Positions 37,187 to 48,612 of a stretch of DNA of 64,000 bases are shown piece after piece. The notes beneath the pieces were generated by a model, which did no database searches, was not told the DNA's origin, and saw only the letters and a program-made list of their open reading frames with translations. Each line of letters begins with the position of its first letter. The first letter of the stretch is position 1. The stretch lies in NCBI GenBank assembly GCA_017562135.1, contig QEYB01001162.1:248001-312000 (forward strand). The letters are read 5' to 3'. The translations under genes and the position numbers were made by a program. Source of the stretch: Dipylidium caninum (lineage: Eukaryota > Platyhelminthes > Cestoda > Cyclophyllidea > Dipylidiidae).

Positions 37187-37594
37187 ATGAGTCGAAAAAG
37201 TCCTCCCCTCATTCCGTATGTACGTCTATTCATGGACAAAATTACGCCCATTAACAATGGAAAATTTGGTCGGAAAGTTGGAAGGGCGGCCCACACGAAG
37301 ACAGTGAAAATGTCTTACCGCTGGAGTTGGCCAAAGGACCGAGGAAAGATCCGCCTGATCAACCGGTCGCGCCGCGACTCCGGTCGACGGCAAATATGGA
37401 CGACGTGTCGAGAGCATCTTCCCCAGTGGGATACGATGGCGGCGCCGCTTGCAAGGCGGTTTAGCGGGAGAGGGAAAAAGCCTGACGCGACCATGGAATT
37501 TCACATCCTCAAGACGTTATTGGGAGCAGGGAAGGTGATTAAGACCATGGAACAGTCAAGTGAAGGCTTCGTTTTTTTGCTTTCACTTGAGTGA
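37187..37594 (+). CDS. Unassigned 135-codon open frame
   Basis: ATG 37187 to TGA 37592-37594 gives a basic protein rich in Arg and Lys, beginning MSRKSPPLIPYVRLFMDKIT. No known motif, signal peptide or membrane segment is visible. The minus strand is also open over 37226-37504, so coding is unproven. It lies near the right end of the GC-rich block, where simple repeats thin out. Confidence 0.15.
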   Translation: MSRKSPPLIPYVRLFMDKITPINNGKFGRKVGRAAHTKTVKMSYRWSWPKDRGKIRLINRSRRDSGRRQIWTTCREHLPQWDTMAAPLARRFSGRGKKPDATMEFHILKTLLGAGKVIKTMEQSSEGFVFLLSLE

Positions 37595-37901
37595 AACACA
37601 CAGGCAAGTAATTACAGGCGGGAGGAGAGGCTGGACTTTCGGTGGTGAGAAGAGGACCCAAAAAATCCTCCCCAAGGCAGCCACTTCACCGCCCCCCTCT
37701 CCGCCGCCGCCGCCTCCCACCTCTGGTTAATTATTTACACCGGGTACGCCCGACGTTTTTGTGTACACCCCTCGCGTATCAGTGGAGGAGAGTGAAAAAG
37801 ACACACCGCGCTTGTGACTGCACCACAGAAATGAGGAGATTTTCTACCTCACACTGATTGATTGTTTAAACAGACTTTGAGACGGTGCGAAAGACGAGAA
37901 A

Positions 37902-38006
37902 ATGAGGCAATTGGAGGAAAGGGGAAGTGTGTTGACCTGGTCCGCTCCTTTGAGTAAAGCGGTCGAGAGGAGACAAACGCTTTTTAGTCGAAATTGGCAA
38001 GCTGAC
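37902..38006 (+). CDS. Candidate first exon, unassigned
   Basis: AAAATGAGG at the start opens 35 codons (MRQLEERGSVLTW...RNWQAD), which end exactly at GAC/GTGAGTGG, a near-consensus donor in phase 0. Without splicing the frame would run on to a stop at 38126. Upstream there is TGATTGATTG and a TGA in frame 24 bp before the ATG. The next exon could be 38381-38611, whose frame accepts a phase-0 acceptor. The product is not recognised. Confidence 0.25.
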
Positions 38007-38380
38007 GTGAGTGGAAAAGATCTTCTGCATGCACTGAGTGGTAAACAGAGTCCTTCAAGTCTTCGTGGGTCTGACAAAGCGTTGGAACATCAGCCAAGAG
38101 AAATGGCGAAGTTGGCAATCTGTTAGGCGCATGAGGCTTCTATCAACGCGTCATTTTCAGCCGATTTTATCTTAAAATCTCAAAAATTCCACCTTTTCCT
38201 GTCTTGATAGGCTGAAAGAGGCGTTCGGGGGGGGGGGGATGAGAGTGGCTGGCGGCAGTGGTGGTGAAGGAGGAAGCCAGAAAATTGTGTGCCAATTTAG
38301 AGCAAATCTCATGCCATTACACAAATCTTCTCGTCTCTGGCCTATCAGCTCTTCCATAATTGCATAATGAAGTTGTCAAG

Positions 38381-38611
38381 AGACTCACACACAAGTTTTC
38401 AACAATGTCCCCTGAAGCTAATGAGATCAGAGCCTTTTTTACCCAAGGTGTAATTCGCAAATCTGATGAGAATGTGAAACGCTCGTCAGAAGACCAGGGT
38501 GATGGATTTAAAGCCCACCACAAGAAAGACGAAGCGCTAGAAATAGAGTGCACCCTCTTGTATTCATTTTCACTTGGTCAGACACAAAATAACCCTTTTT
38601 TGTTCAAATAA
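38381..38611 (+). CDS. Exon-like open frame, unassigned
   Basis: After GTCAAG/AGACTC the frame stays open for 76 codons to TAA 38609-38611. It reads MSPEANEIRAFFTQGVIRKS in its first part, then a Lys/Glu/Ser-rich hydrophilic stretch, and a short hydrophobic end. The acceptor has a weak pyrimidine tract. It could be a terminal exon joined to 37902-38006, or a small intronless frame from ATG 38405. The minus strand is open over 38317-38553 as well. No family is recognised. Confidence 0.2.
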   Translation, partial: RLTHKFSTMSPEANEIRAFFTQGVIRKSDENVKRSSEDQGDGFKAHHKKDEALEIECTLLYSFSLGQTQNNPFLFK

Positions 38612-41600
38612 TCACATGCAAAGATGTGGCAAGTGAGAAGAGAGAGAGGAGAGTAATCACACCCGTCCCCTTCACCGCCATCAAGAGGAGAGAAAGGAAC
38701 TCAAAAAGGCCCCTAACTGAGCACAACACGGTGATGGAGGGGAAAAAGGGGGAGAGATACTCCGCCCACCGCGAAAAAGATTAAATAAACTCCGACTCAA
38801 GCATGTCGCTTTCCACGAAGGTGCAAAGATATGACGCTTAGGCATTGCACCTATTTACTATGAGGGAGGGAAGTAGGATTGAGTCAAAAAGCCACCGCCC
38901 TTCTGATCTTCACCGCCAAAATAACGCTAGGATTATTTTTTCTGCCGCCATGTATGACCATTAATAACAATCTCCTATTTCAAGCTTCTTTCGTCCGATG
39001 TCAGGCATCCTCCGTCCACACTTCTACGTCTTCCTCTTCTGGTACTCCACTTCAATCATATTTTGCACCTCGCCATGGCCTCCACCGTCACTACGAGGCT
39101 TGTAGTAAAGTAATCCGCAGAGGCAGAGCATAGCGAGTCCCAGACCTCAGCAGACGAAGGGAAAACTGGACGTTTCCACATATCCTTGTTAATGGGAAGA
39201 ATTATAAGGATTAGAAATCGTCCACCGGACGATAAAACGCGATGGAAGGGAAAAATCCAGTCTCTTTTGCGTTAGTAAAATCGACAACATTAAAAGTGTC
39301 TCCTTTCCCATGAGTTACCTATCAAAAATTATTCTCCAGAAAGGAAAATGCAGCAAGAGAGGTTGCGATACGACCGGAAAACGGCATGGCAAAAAAGACT
39401 GGTAGTACCAAACAAATCATTCTCCACGAGTGCAGATATAAGGATGTAAAAATAAACCGAGACGGCAAGGAAGGTTAGGCGAAAGGGTGATAAATCGCTG
39501 TGTAAGATGATGGATAGATCAAAGGAAGGAAAGACTAGTCAGTTAAAATAAACTACACATAAGTTCATACCCGAGACAGGGATCAAAGTCCAATAAGTTG
39601 TCGAGAATAACATTTTGACGGAGACTTAGTTTCTCTCGTCGGTTGTAAAGGGGACGGTAATGTTAATGTGGTAGGTAGTGTCTGGCACACATCGAAACAT
39701 TTATTATGCATTTGTCATAACTCACCAGTAATGAAGCAGAGAGAGAAAAAAGAGGTGAAGTTTGGGACCCCACTGTTGGTACAATCGAATGCCAATGTTG
39801 AAAACCAAATGACGTGAAAGGGAGCACCCTAATTGGGCTTTAGGGCGACCGAAGTGAGATTATCGATTAAAGCGAAAGTACTCAACTAAGTGACAAGCAA
39901 ATTTTCCATTACTATAAAAAAATATTGCTTTTATTACATTAATGGCACTCAACGTAGACATCAAGCGAAAAGTTCTAACGCGTCACTTGTCACTCTCACC
40001 ATTAACATCATTTCACGCAACTTTATTGCTTATCTGCCCAGCATTTCGCATTCAACAGATATATATAAGGTAGTTAAGAGATTCAAATTTGACAAAACAA
40101 CATTTCAACAACGGATACGAGTATTAATATAAAACACTACCTACTGATATATTTATCAGTAGAAATTAATGACAAGGACTGCCCGAAACCCGATTTAAGA
40201 TTTTAAACGAACTCAAGCAAACGCTAACTTTTAATAATGAAAAAAGGATAAGAAGTGGAGTAAAGAAGGAAGCGAAATGAGAAAAATGAGTTGTATCAAC
40301 AAGATATGCTTGAAGAAAAGGGAATGGGAAGTAAGATAAAGGGCGCACGTCACACCAGTAACTAAATTGAGATCAGAGAAGGAAGATCAAGATGATAAGA
40401 AGGAACAGCATCACCAGAAACGGACCGAAGGTTTGAACAAACGAGAGGCACCTAAGAGCAAAAGTGTAATGAAAAACTCAACAAAGCTGCCTGTATTTGA
40501 ATGGCGGATGAAGTTAAATAAGAAATATTTCCAACTATATTACGGCAGTGTTAACAAACTGCACATGTGCATATCTGTCATCGTTATGCTGAAACAACAA
40601 CTACTGAAGATAATAGAATTTGCTAAATAAAACAACAAGTAACTGAACTCCTTTTGCAACTTGACAGAACACGAAAAAGCAGCAAAGGAATCGAAAATTA
40701 ACTGATTCCCACAGTGAATTTGATAAGAAAAGTTAAATCCTGTGCGCATTTATGATACTCGGCATGAATATTAAAGTCCCTTCCAAAATAGCTCACTGTT
40801 TCACAGAGGAAAACGCTTCAAAATTGAGTAAGATTAGAGGCCAAGACTGTATAAAAGGTTATTTCATGATATCACAAAGGCTTTAATCTTGAAATTATTG
40901 TTGATCATCTTGCAGAACTCGAGGAATTTACTATTTAGTAGAATGCACGCTATTAAGATTTTAATTAAAAAACCGCTGCATGGTAGAATAAACTCTGATG
41001 CTCTCCTTTCACTACCTGAGAAATTTGCCTCGAAAAGCCATTGCCATGCCAACCGAGTACATGTTCCAGTCGCTCGAGTCGCCGTAGTGCATTTTGTTCA
41101 GTGCATAGGCTACATGACTGTGACAGTTGTCGCAGCAGAGATTGTGCTACAAGAGAGTTTAAGAGTCGACTCAGTCGTCCTCGCAGCCTGTCTCAGAGTG
41201 CAAATAATCAGCAGATGATTAGTTAGTACATTTTCCTATGAATACGTGCACCAGCAGTAGTCAATGCTTTGTCATTTAGGTCCAGAAATTACAGATAGGC
41301 AACATGGGCAGAAAATATTACCAAAGTGTAATAACCTAATCTTCCATTGAGCTAACTATTTAAAACTGATAATAGAAGCTATCAGGGGGACGACACAAAT
41401 GAGTGGATGGGTGATGGGACTCGTGTTTGGATAAAGATGTAAAAATCTAGGAAAAAAAATTACTGAAAAGCGAGAGACTGGATGTGATTCCGTGAAAAGC
41501 GAAGGGGCAACACAACTTAAAATGAATGGAGAATTAAGGCCGATTATTAGACGAACGGAAATGAGCAGGAGGACTAGGCTTCAAGAGAAACAGAAAAAAG

Positions 41601-43729
41601 TGGATAGATACATACGCTGTGCAGAAGCGAGCTTATTTGGGTTAACCCTCAGATCGACAACATTCAAATGCTGGAAACAAATTCGTGAGGTCACAGGATA
41701 CCAGATTAACACACCATGCGTCCTTTATACTCTGTGTTGGCATCGCGAACAGCTCTGTCCCAAACCTCGGCTCCGCCTATGGACTCCATGTCCAACTGGA
41801 GGTAACGGGTTGGCCACCCAAAAGCCATGTTGTCCTCCTTAAGGAATAGATAAGATGTCTTTAGCGGATCTATTAGATCCAATAATGGCACGTAAATTGT
41901 GTATAATAACATGAATAAGGTCGGTAAAATGATGATCCAACTGTTCAATTTGAGATTAAATAATGGTAATAAGAACGGGCACAACATTAAAGGAAAGCAT
42001 GCATTCTACTAATATAACAATGATACTTTATAGCCTTGAGGTCATTTAACCAAAAAGAAAAAAAAGAAGACAAAAATAGAATGACAAAAAAGTAAATCTA
42101 TTGAAAGAGAACATACGTTAATGCAGTAGGGCCCAGCGAAGTCGTATATTACGCCTTTCGAGTTCGTAATACCAATATGACCAATTAAAGGAAAAAGCCA
42201 CCTAAAAGACTGAGTGAAATGGTGCTACTTTGCTTACGTGATGACGGGGAGGGGGGTCCAAACGAGGGAATGAGGGAACCGATGGGCTGTAGGGTTAATC
42301 ATCCCATTGGGAATCGCGATTTCAACTTGGGGCAACCTTTTAAAGTCACCGCCTTCCATGCGACTAAGGACTGCGCGATTCACTGCGAAGAGTGAGAAGG
42401 AAATTGAAGTGTGATTATACTGGACAGGCTTGCACTTTTATACCATTCCAAGGAAGTAGTCACGTTTAAAATGAGGAAGAGTGCGTAAATAAGGAGCATG
42501 ATACCTGGCAGGAAAACTTTATCATTTGCAGTTCCTACCTTAAAGAACTTATTCAAAACGCATATAGTTCCCGATGTCTTACGAATTATGCTAGCAAAAA
42601 ATAACCATATGTTACGAACAATGGAAACATAAAGGTCGGAGGAAGCTTTGAGTTAAGTGACTGGAAAAGAACGCGTTCAAAGCAATCTACCAAAGGGGAG
42701 TAGTTTTGGGTCAAATTTAAATTAGGCTTAAGTTCTAAAGGTAGCCTAATGCTGTATTAACTGGCACTCGCCGTACCCACCAAGATAGAGGTTTGAATGG
42801 TGAGCCTTTCCAGTTTTGCCCAGCTCGTACAATTATTGTTATAATAATTAGTAATCGCTAGTTTTCGAAATAGGGTTATCACATATTTCAGCCGTAAGAT
42901 CATATTCGAATACTCGTCTCACAATATCATTACTGCTGTAAGGAACTTCGACGCAAAATGGTTAAATTCTCTCCATGGGTATTAAAGGATGAATCTGCAA
43001 AAAAGCCAGCATCATTGCACTGGTACATACCTTATAGCCTTCCTTTATTTGATATGCAATATGATATCTAAACGTGTGGACAAAAGAACGTGCCGAGGAC
43101 TAATATGTGTGTTGAATTCTAATAACATTTCGCTGAAATCAGGCCTTTCTAGCTCCGAGCTGCAAAATAATCATTGAATGAAGATGGAACACCTAGAATT
43201 ACACGATAGCAGGTTATGTGGGAATGGCGTGTTATTCAATAAAGTCTCATGACAAATGGAATCCTTGAAACGGGCCACTACAGCAAGAATTATAGGGTCG
43301 TCCTCAGAGTTTGGACCTGGTATAGTGAATCCCGCCTATACATCGGCTTTTGAGGCCCACACACAACTGGACGATTGTTAGTGGCGTTCGTATTTATTCC
43401 CAACTTTAGTGGAATCGGTCTCTTAGAGCGCCGTAAAGAAGACCATCTAGTAGCGCACTTTGAGCGCCGTGTTCACGCAAGAGTAAATAGCATTTGCAAG
43501 CATTGAAATTGAAATTGGCTATATTATGAAAATGTTTCACGTTGTCTTTAAATTGTTAGACATTAAGTGATTAGTTAACTCCAGTTGGCACGCTTTCAAA
43601 TTCGTGTGAGCTGTCTTATGCTGACGTTTTTATTACATGATTATGAGCATAGAGTGGAGTTCCAACAAATTATGCAATATTTAAGTTACTTTATCGTCGT
43701 ACTAATTTGCAAGAATTTTAAGGGAGGCA
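38612..43729. other. AT-rich intergenic stretch
   Basis: Composition shifts clearly to AT-rich near 38.6 kb. Microsatellites of the kind seen to the left are almost absent. No gene was recognised apart from a possible element fragment at 41700-41850. Short frames (for example 40367-40630 plus and 39890-40132 plus) have AT-rich codons and no motif. The upstream control region of the SNARE gene should lie in its right part, but no TATA or CCAAT arrangement stands out. Confidence 0.55.
41706..41850 (-). mobile_element. Possible decayed mobile-element fragment
   Basis: Within AT-rich DNA, a GC-richer patch reads on the minus strand FGWPTRYLQLDMESIGGAEV and then WDRAVRDANTEYKGRM before TGT TAA. 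The plus strand over the same bases reads MRPLYSVLASRTALSQTSAP. The local composition differs from both sides, and both readings look like the translated repeats common in flatworm protein sets. I cannot name the element, and no terminal repeats are visible. It could also be a leftover exon. Confidence 0.25.
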
Positions 43730-44074
43730 ATGAATCCGTCCAATCGTTCATGGCAGATTCCGAGTAATCACCGATCCGGCGTTCTCACTGAAGACAATGA
43801 TGCCTTAGCAGGTGAACTTCGTGTGAAGGTAGACATGTTGCGCGAGCTCTCCAAAAATATCGGTGAAGAAGTGCGCGAACAGAACGCATTCCTGGACGGG
43901 AGTCTCTCCGAAATGCTCACGCGCTCTGAGGGAATGCTTCGTTCCGCGCTTCGTCGTGTCGGTCTTATTCGTCGTGAGCAAGGCATTTGCGCTTGTGGCC
44001 TCTATTGCCAACTATTCCTCTTTGCCCTTCTGTTCTTCTTCCTCTGTTGGATACTTCTCAAGTTTGTGCGGTGA
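43730..44074 (+). CDS. BET1-like Qc-SNARE
   Basis: A small tail-anchored SNARE of the BET1/GS15 group. It supplies one helix (Qc) to the SNARE bundle that fuses transport vesicles between ER and Golgi. The frame has 114 codons without introns, close to the 111-118 residues usual for BET1. Residues about 22-85 form the SNARE helix: EDNDALAGELRVKVDMLREL, then IGEEVREQN, where Gln53 falls where the central zero-layer glutamine is expected. Residues about 92-114 form one hydrophobic segment ending LLKFVR, as in tail-anchored BET1. The first ATG that gives a full N-terminal lead is used; AAG at 43719-43721 upstream could be a trans-splice acceptor. The TGA (44072-44074) overlaps the ATG of the next gene. 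BET1 and BET1L cannot be told apart by eye. Confidence 0.88.
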   Translation: MNPSNRSWQIPSNHRSGVLTEDNDALAGELRVKVDMLRELSKNIGEEVREQNAFLDGSLSEMLTRSEGMLRSALRRVGLIRREQGICACGLYCQLFLFALLFFFLCWILLKFVR

Positions 44075-47000
44075 TGGAACTCCTAAGAATAAATTGCTAT
44101 TTTGTCTTCCTTTTTTCCCAGTGTGTCTATATTTTGTTTACGTTATTTCTGTTAGCTGCTTCATCTGCCTCTAGGCCGATTCCCCTTTCTATCAGCGACA
44201 ATGGCGTCGGGAGGTGGATCTCAGTACTATACTGAGGATATCTTTTGTTGTTATTTTTCTCCTACCTCTCTTGCTAGAATTCACCTCTGATCGGACCGTT
44301 AATCGAAACGCGAACTTGTTATCCCATGATGTTGGATCTTTTAAAGGGTGAGTTGACGTATTATGTAATGGTGTCCTAATTTGTTGTGTTATTGAGGGGC
44401 CTATTTTTCGGAGAATCTTCGACCTTAACATGTTTAGCATTTGGCCGCACTCTAAAACATATCTTCTTTTTACTACTCTGAAGAGTCATTTCGTTTAGCT
44501 GCGTTTAACAGTTAGACATAGGTTTTATTGCGTTATGGCTGCCTCCACATCTTGTCTAAACATTATACAGCGCTGAAATTCTAGTTCTTATTTGTAATGA
44601 TACTTGATCTGTCTCACAGTCTGGACTGTGCCAAAAAGTTTTGTCATAGGTACTAGGTAATTATTAATACTGTTACACTTTTAAAAGTTAGTTTCACTTG
44701 GTACTTTGTCGACTTCCACAGCCACTTCCCTTCTACCGCTATATAATATTTTCCAAGAACCTTCAACACTGCACAAAGATAGAAGATCGGTAGGCATTCA
44801 CTCTATCTTTAATCCAGGTTTCATAGTGAGCCACTGTCAAATAAGGTCTACTTCATTAATTTATAAATCAATGGTCTTTATTTCAAAAATTGATTCTTTA
44901 TTGGATACTGGAATTGTGTTTACCACTAAACGTTATATAGTGACTGTGTATGCGCAGAGGTGAATGCTTCATTAGTGTCCTTGACGCCTTACAACAGCCC
45001 TGATCGCTTCTGATTTGTCAGCACCGATATATGTTTACTATTAGAAGGGTCCTTCGTCACAAAATCTCACTGTTACATTCTTGTCGTTTCTTCAAAATCC
45101 ATTGCTCTGGTTAGTATTTATCGGCCCTAGATTTTCCTCGCTTGTTAGTGCTCTTGACAGTTAAGGTAGATCTACCCAGTGACACTGATACCGTCTCCTC
45201 ACGGCATTGTGGTAGTGGAATTTTGATTAGAATTAAATAGCTATTAGTCAAATCGAGTCCTGACTCATTATTTTTATTTATAAAAGAAACAGCAGATAAA
45301 GTTCGCTGGACATCAAACATAAAAGGTACGGAAATTGGGTCCTCAGCGCTGATTTTGATTGACCGTTTTGCACTGTAACCGTAGTCGCTATCTGAACTTT
45401 TCTGGGTAGACCGATGATAAGCCAAGGTCAAAGATCTTATAACACGACTTTTCGGATAGTGATCATGTATTAATGTAATCGGTCAGTTTTTTTACGTATT
45501 TACCTGAATTCCTCGTCGTGATGTCACGTCTGCACAGTGTACTTGAACAAATAGAATGAATGACTGCACCACTTTTAGTGGAGTTAATTTATTTCATCGC
45601 CAATTTTTTTTTATCACTCTTGCAAGTCTCTAAAATGTCAGACCATTCATCCGATGATATGAATATCTTTGGACTGAAATATTTACCGGGAATTCTGATG
45701 TGTAGAGATCTGGGTTGACCGTGTACATATTAGCAAATTCATGGTCTACAATTTAATTTTGCATGTCATTACAACTTGTTTGTCGGGTTGGCCCACGTTA
45801 TGGCAACTGGACTGGGTTGATTGTGACAACAAGCATTTGAATGTGGCGCCACATTCACCACGTCACCAATGGTGCAGGCCAATTTTATAAATCCGGACTC
45901 AGTGGAAAAACACACTAACCTCGATTGTGGCTCGTCGATTAGGTTTTTTTTAGAGTAGATTTTAAGTATGCTGAAATGTGGCATATATTGTTAAAGTCTC
46001 TCAAAATTACTGTTATTCGTGCTCTGAATACTTCCGGGGGAATTCCTTGTAACTCGGTGTCTCCAGTGTTAGAAGCAGTCGAAAAACGCCGAAGAAGTTG
46101 TGAATGTGGAGGCCCGGCGATATACTGATCAGGGCGATAATCATTTATTAGACTGACTGCCGTAGGCTTTTCGTCCCCCCCCCCCGGCAGTCTTCATTAC
46201 CATAGCTACACGAAGTGAGACACCAAAAGAAAACATTTACTCGGAGAAAATTGGGCGAAAAGTAGAGTTGCACGGGATTCTTGTTTCAATTTCCACATTT
46301 AGACGTCTTCTTAGCGGTTATGTTCAATTCTACCTCCTGTACGAACCTAACAATGTTGAGATACGACTTATTCCGCAGGGGGACGATGTGGATCTCTACG
46401 TTGTAGCAGAAGATGACTTGGAATACTTCAGAGAAAAAATTCCTCAATTTCAAAATTTCATAAATCCGTCGTCAATCTCACCTGCGGTAGGTTTTCTCCG
46501 TTCCTCTGCTGTTCACGTCAAATATTCCTACTGTCATTTACTACTATTTGTCTTAAGGATTATCGCCGCCTTTCTGTTTTACCATCTACTTTCCATTTAG
46601 ATTGCGCATATTGCGGTATCTTTCGAAAATGAAAACCCATTTTCGAGCAGCATTTTACTTCCTATTCAGCAGTTTTTTGTGTGCTTTGTTATGGTTTCAG
46701 TAATTAGACTGACATTTGTCAACTATAAACTTGAAATTTAGCTAAAATAACGTCATTTCACAGATCAGAATTTGGGCATTTGCTGATCATATGTTGCCGG
46801 CAGAGGGTAACCTGCAATTTATTTAGACAACCGTTTACACTTAGGTATCTTTGATTCACCCTTACGTCCTATTATCTGTCCATTATCCGTCTTTCGGACA
46901 TTCCCTTTCGCTTTAAGAAAACCTCGCTGGTGAAATTGGACCCTCCCCTACCGTGGAAGGTTGTATCACCACCAGAGCTGAAATCGACGGATCTACAGAT

Positions 47001-48100
47001 CAACGCTTCTGCCACCAGCTATTGGTCTTCCGGTCCCACCTTCACCTTCTCCTCAGCTAGTCTGGGCGTTGAAAGCATTCATGTACCCGCAGCCCATGGA
47101 AGGCTTCTCGTTCTGGTTTTCGCGCCTTCTGGTGAAGTTTTTGAAGTTGATGAAACCAAACAACCATTCACCACAGAGGAGCAACGTTACCACCATTACA
47201 CAATTCAAGTTCGTTAACGTTATTTTACCGAGCCAATTCTAACAGTTGTTAATTATAATCACCGACGATATAGGGGAAACTAATATGCTGAGAATACCTT
47301 TACCAAAATGGCCTTGCGTTTCTTAAAATAGTCTATTTCGAGCACTTCTTTTTCAAAGTCGACCGTAATCTGAAACACAGTCGTAAAGTTCCCCAGTCTA
47401 GTCGCAATCTTCTGCCCTTTCTCGAAGGTAGCTTATCTAAAGTCTATTGTATTATTCCTTTTTGCGGAAATCCAAAATTTTCGGGACAGGCATGATTATG
47501 GAATTATCTCGTCAATGTCACTATTAAGGGCGCCGCCTATTTGATCACTGCTAGTCTTAAGTCAAGATCGTTGCATGTAATAAGATTTCAATATAATCAG
47601 CGTTTATTATACCCTATCTGAATTTGTCCAAAGCTGTCATAAATGTCCTCTGTGGAATCTATGTGAGGATTGAGGATGAAAGCCGAGGGGCAATTATCTA
47701 ACTTACTCAGTACGAAGGAAACGTCAGGCTAATAAAGCAAGGCATCCGAGATCAAGGGGAAAAACCTCGGCCATTACTTGTATTTAAATATATCCTCTTG
47801 TTTTAGATTCATCAGGGAACCGAGGAAGTCATGTCAACTTACGAAACTGTTCGAACAGCTGCAGAAAGTCAAAGTCTCTCGTATGACAAACTCGCAGAAA
47901 TGTTTTCAGCTCTTAATATTCCGGAGACGCAGGGGAGTGACGGCGTGTCATCTATCGCTAGTTTCGCGTCATCCCAGTCTCCCAAGATCAGCGGGGAATA
48001 TGAGGTGAATAAAGAAGATGATCTCACGTCAAGGCTATGGGAGCTATCGAAAAGTCTTCTATTTGGATTCATTGATGCCTTGATAAATATTATTGTTTAG
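44074..48100 (+). CDS. UPF0669 family protein (C6orf120-like)
   Basis: A secretory-pathway protein of the UPF0669 family; the human member is a small secreted protein of poorly known role. Four exons: 44074-44213, 46303-46486, 46918-47208 and 47807-48100, with phases 2, 0 and 0, all consistent. Exon 1 encodes a signal peptide ending near LLAASSA, before SRPIPLSISDNGV. Exon 2 has the beta-sheet region with GDDVDLYV, matching the family's GDADLYV. Exon 3 carries LGVESIHVPAAHGRLLVLVF, matching the family's VSIPAHFRRPVGIGVYG, and TIQ joins IHQGTEEV of exon 4 as the family's KVYYDGTVEQ. Exon 4 has a polar linker, then a final amphipathic or hydrophobic helix (RLWELSKSLLFGFIDALINI), as in the family. 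From ATG 44074 the length is 302 residues; with a leader-supplied AUG at 44122 it would be 287. Both exceed the 191-residue human protein, mainly in the linkers. The donor after exon 3 (GTTCGT) is weak. Confidence 0.75.
44088..44093 (+). terminator. AATAAA polyadenylation signal of the SNARE gene
   Basis: A canonical AATAAA starts 14 nt after the SNARE stop codon, and 28 nt separate its end from the acceptor AG that completes at 44121. It lies inside the first codons of the longer UPF0669 frame (reading RINC). That is odd for coding sequence but expected for an intercistronic signal between two genes of one pre-mRNA. Confidence 0.6.
44099..44121 (+). promoter_or_regulatory. Putative spliced-leader trans-splice acceptor
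   Basis: A nearly pure pyrimidine tract ends CTTTTTTCCCAG at 44121. The sequence after it (TGT GTC TAT ...) is in the same frame as the signal peptide of the UPF0669 protein. In flatworms the spliced leader ends in AUG, which can serve as the start codon. A leader joined here would give M-CVYILFTLFLLAASSA, a compact signal peptide. A cis acceptor is the alternative, but it would need an upstream donor inside or before the SNARE gene. Confidence 0.55.
44214..46302 (+). other. First intron of the UPF0669 gene
   Basis: A 2.1-kb AT-rich intron, from donor GAG/GTGGAT to acceptor CACATTTAG/A. Nothing clear lies inside. A 106-codon minus frame at 45111-45431 has no recognisable motif. A poly-C run lies near 46177-46185. 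A small additional exon cannot be excluded. Confidence 0.55.
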
Positions 48101-48612
48101 CCGGGAAATTCCATTTCAAGGTTATGTTGCCGATAGAAGGGGGTTATTCTTGGGTTGGGGCCCGTTTGCTGTCGCTGGGGCCATACTCTTTTAGTAGACC
48201 AACAACAGCTTTGTTTCGCAGAGGGTAATCGTAAGCTAGGTTGGGGTGGGTGTGCAACCCTTGTGGTTATCCGGCATTTTCGACATTCGGTGGGATGTTT
48301 ATTGTGACAACTGACACTGTAGTACAGTTTCGAAGCGTGTGGGGAGGGTAGGGATATTGCAAGGTAGGAGGCTTTAGCTGTGCCAATATGTGCCAACGTA
48401 TAAATTGTGTTTGTTTGATATATAAAAGTCTAAATGTAAGGTTATAATCTTTGATACAGCAAAATACACTAACGCAACCCTTCAATAGATATAATATAAA
48501 TTGAATCTGAAACAGGGTTACATTGTTTAAGTGAATGATCGTCTTAGCGCACCTTTCAAGGACAGTGTTGGTGGGGCCCTCATCACACATTTCGTCGTCA
48601 TTGTGTTTTCCC
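48101..48612. other. Spacer between UPF0669 and EMC1 genes
   Basis: 512 bp between the UPF0669 stop and the EMC1 start on the same strand. No canonical AATAAA was seen. AG dinucleotides at 48547 (GTCTTAG) and about 48555-48560 could act as acceptors for a 5' UTR exon or a trans-spliced leader. No TATA box stands out. Confidence 0.5.

Noticed and set aside
43768..43986. Minus-strand frames opposite the SNARE gene
   Set aside because: They are antisense shadows of the clearly conserved plus-strand SNARE coding sequence.
45111..45431. 106-codon minus-strand frame in UPF0669 intron 1
   Set aside because: It has no recognisable motif, signal or splice context, and one such frame is expected by chance over several kilobases.
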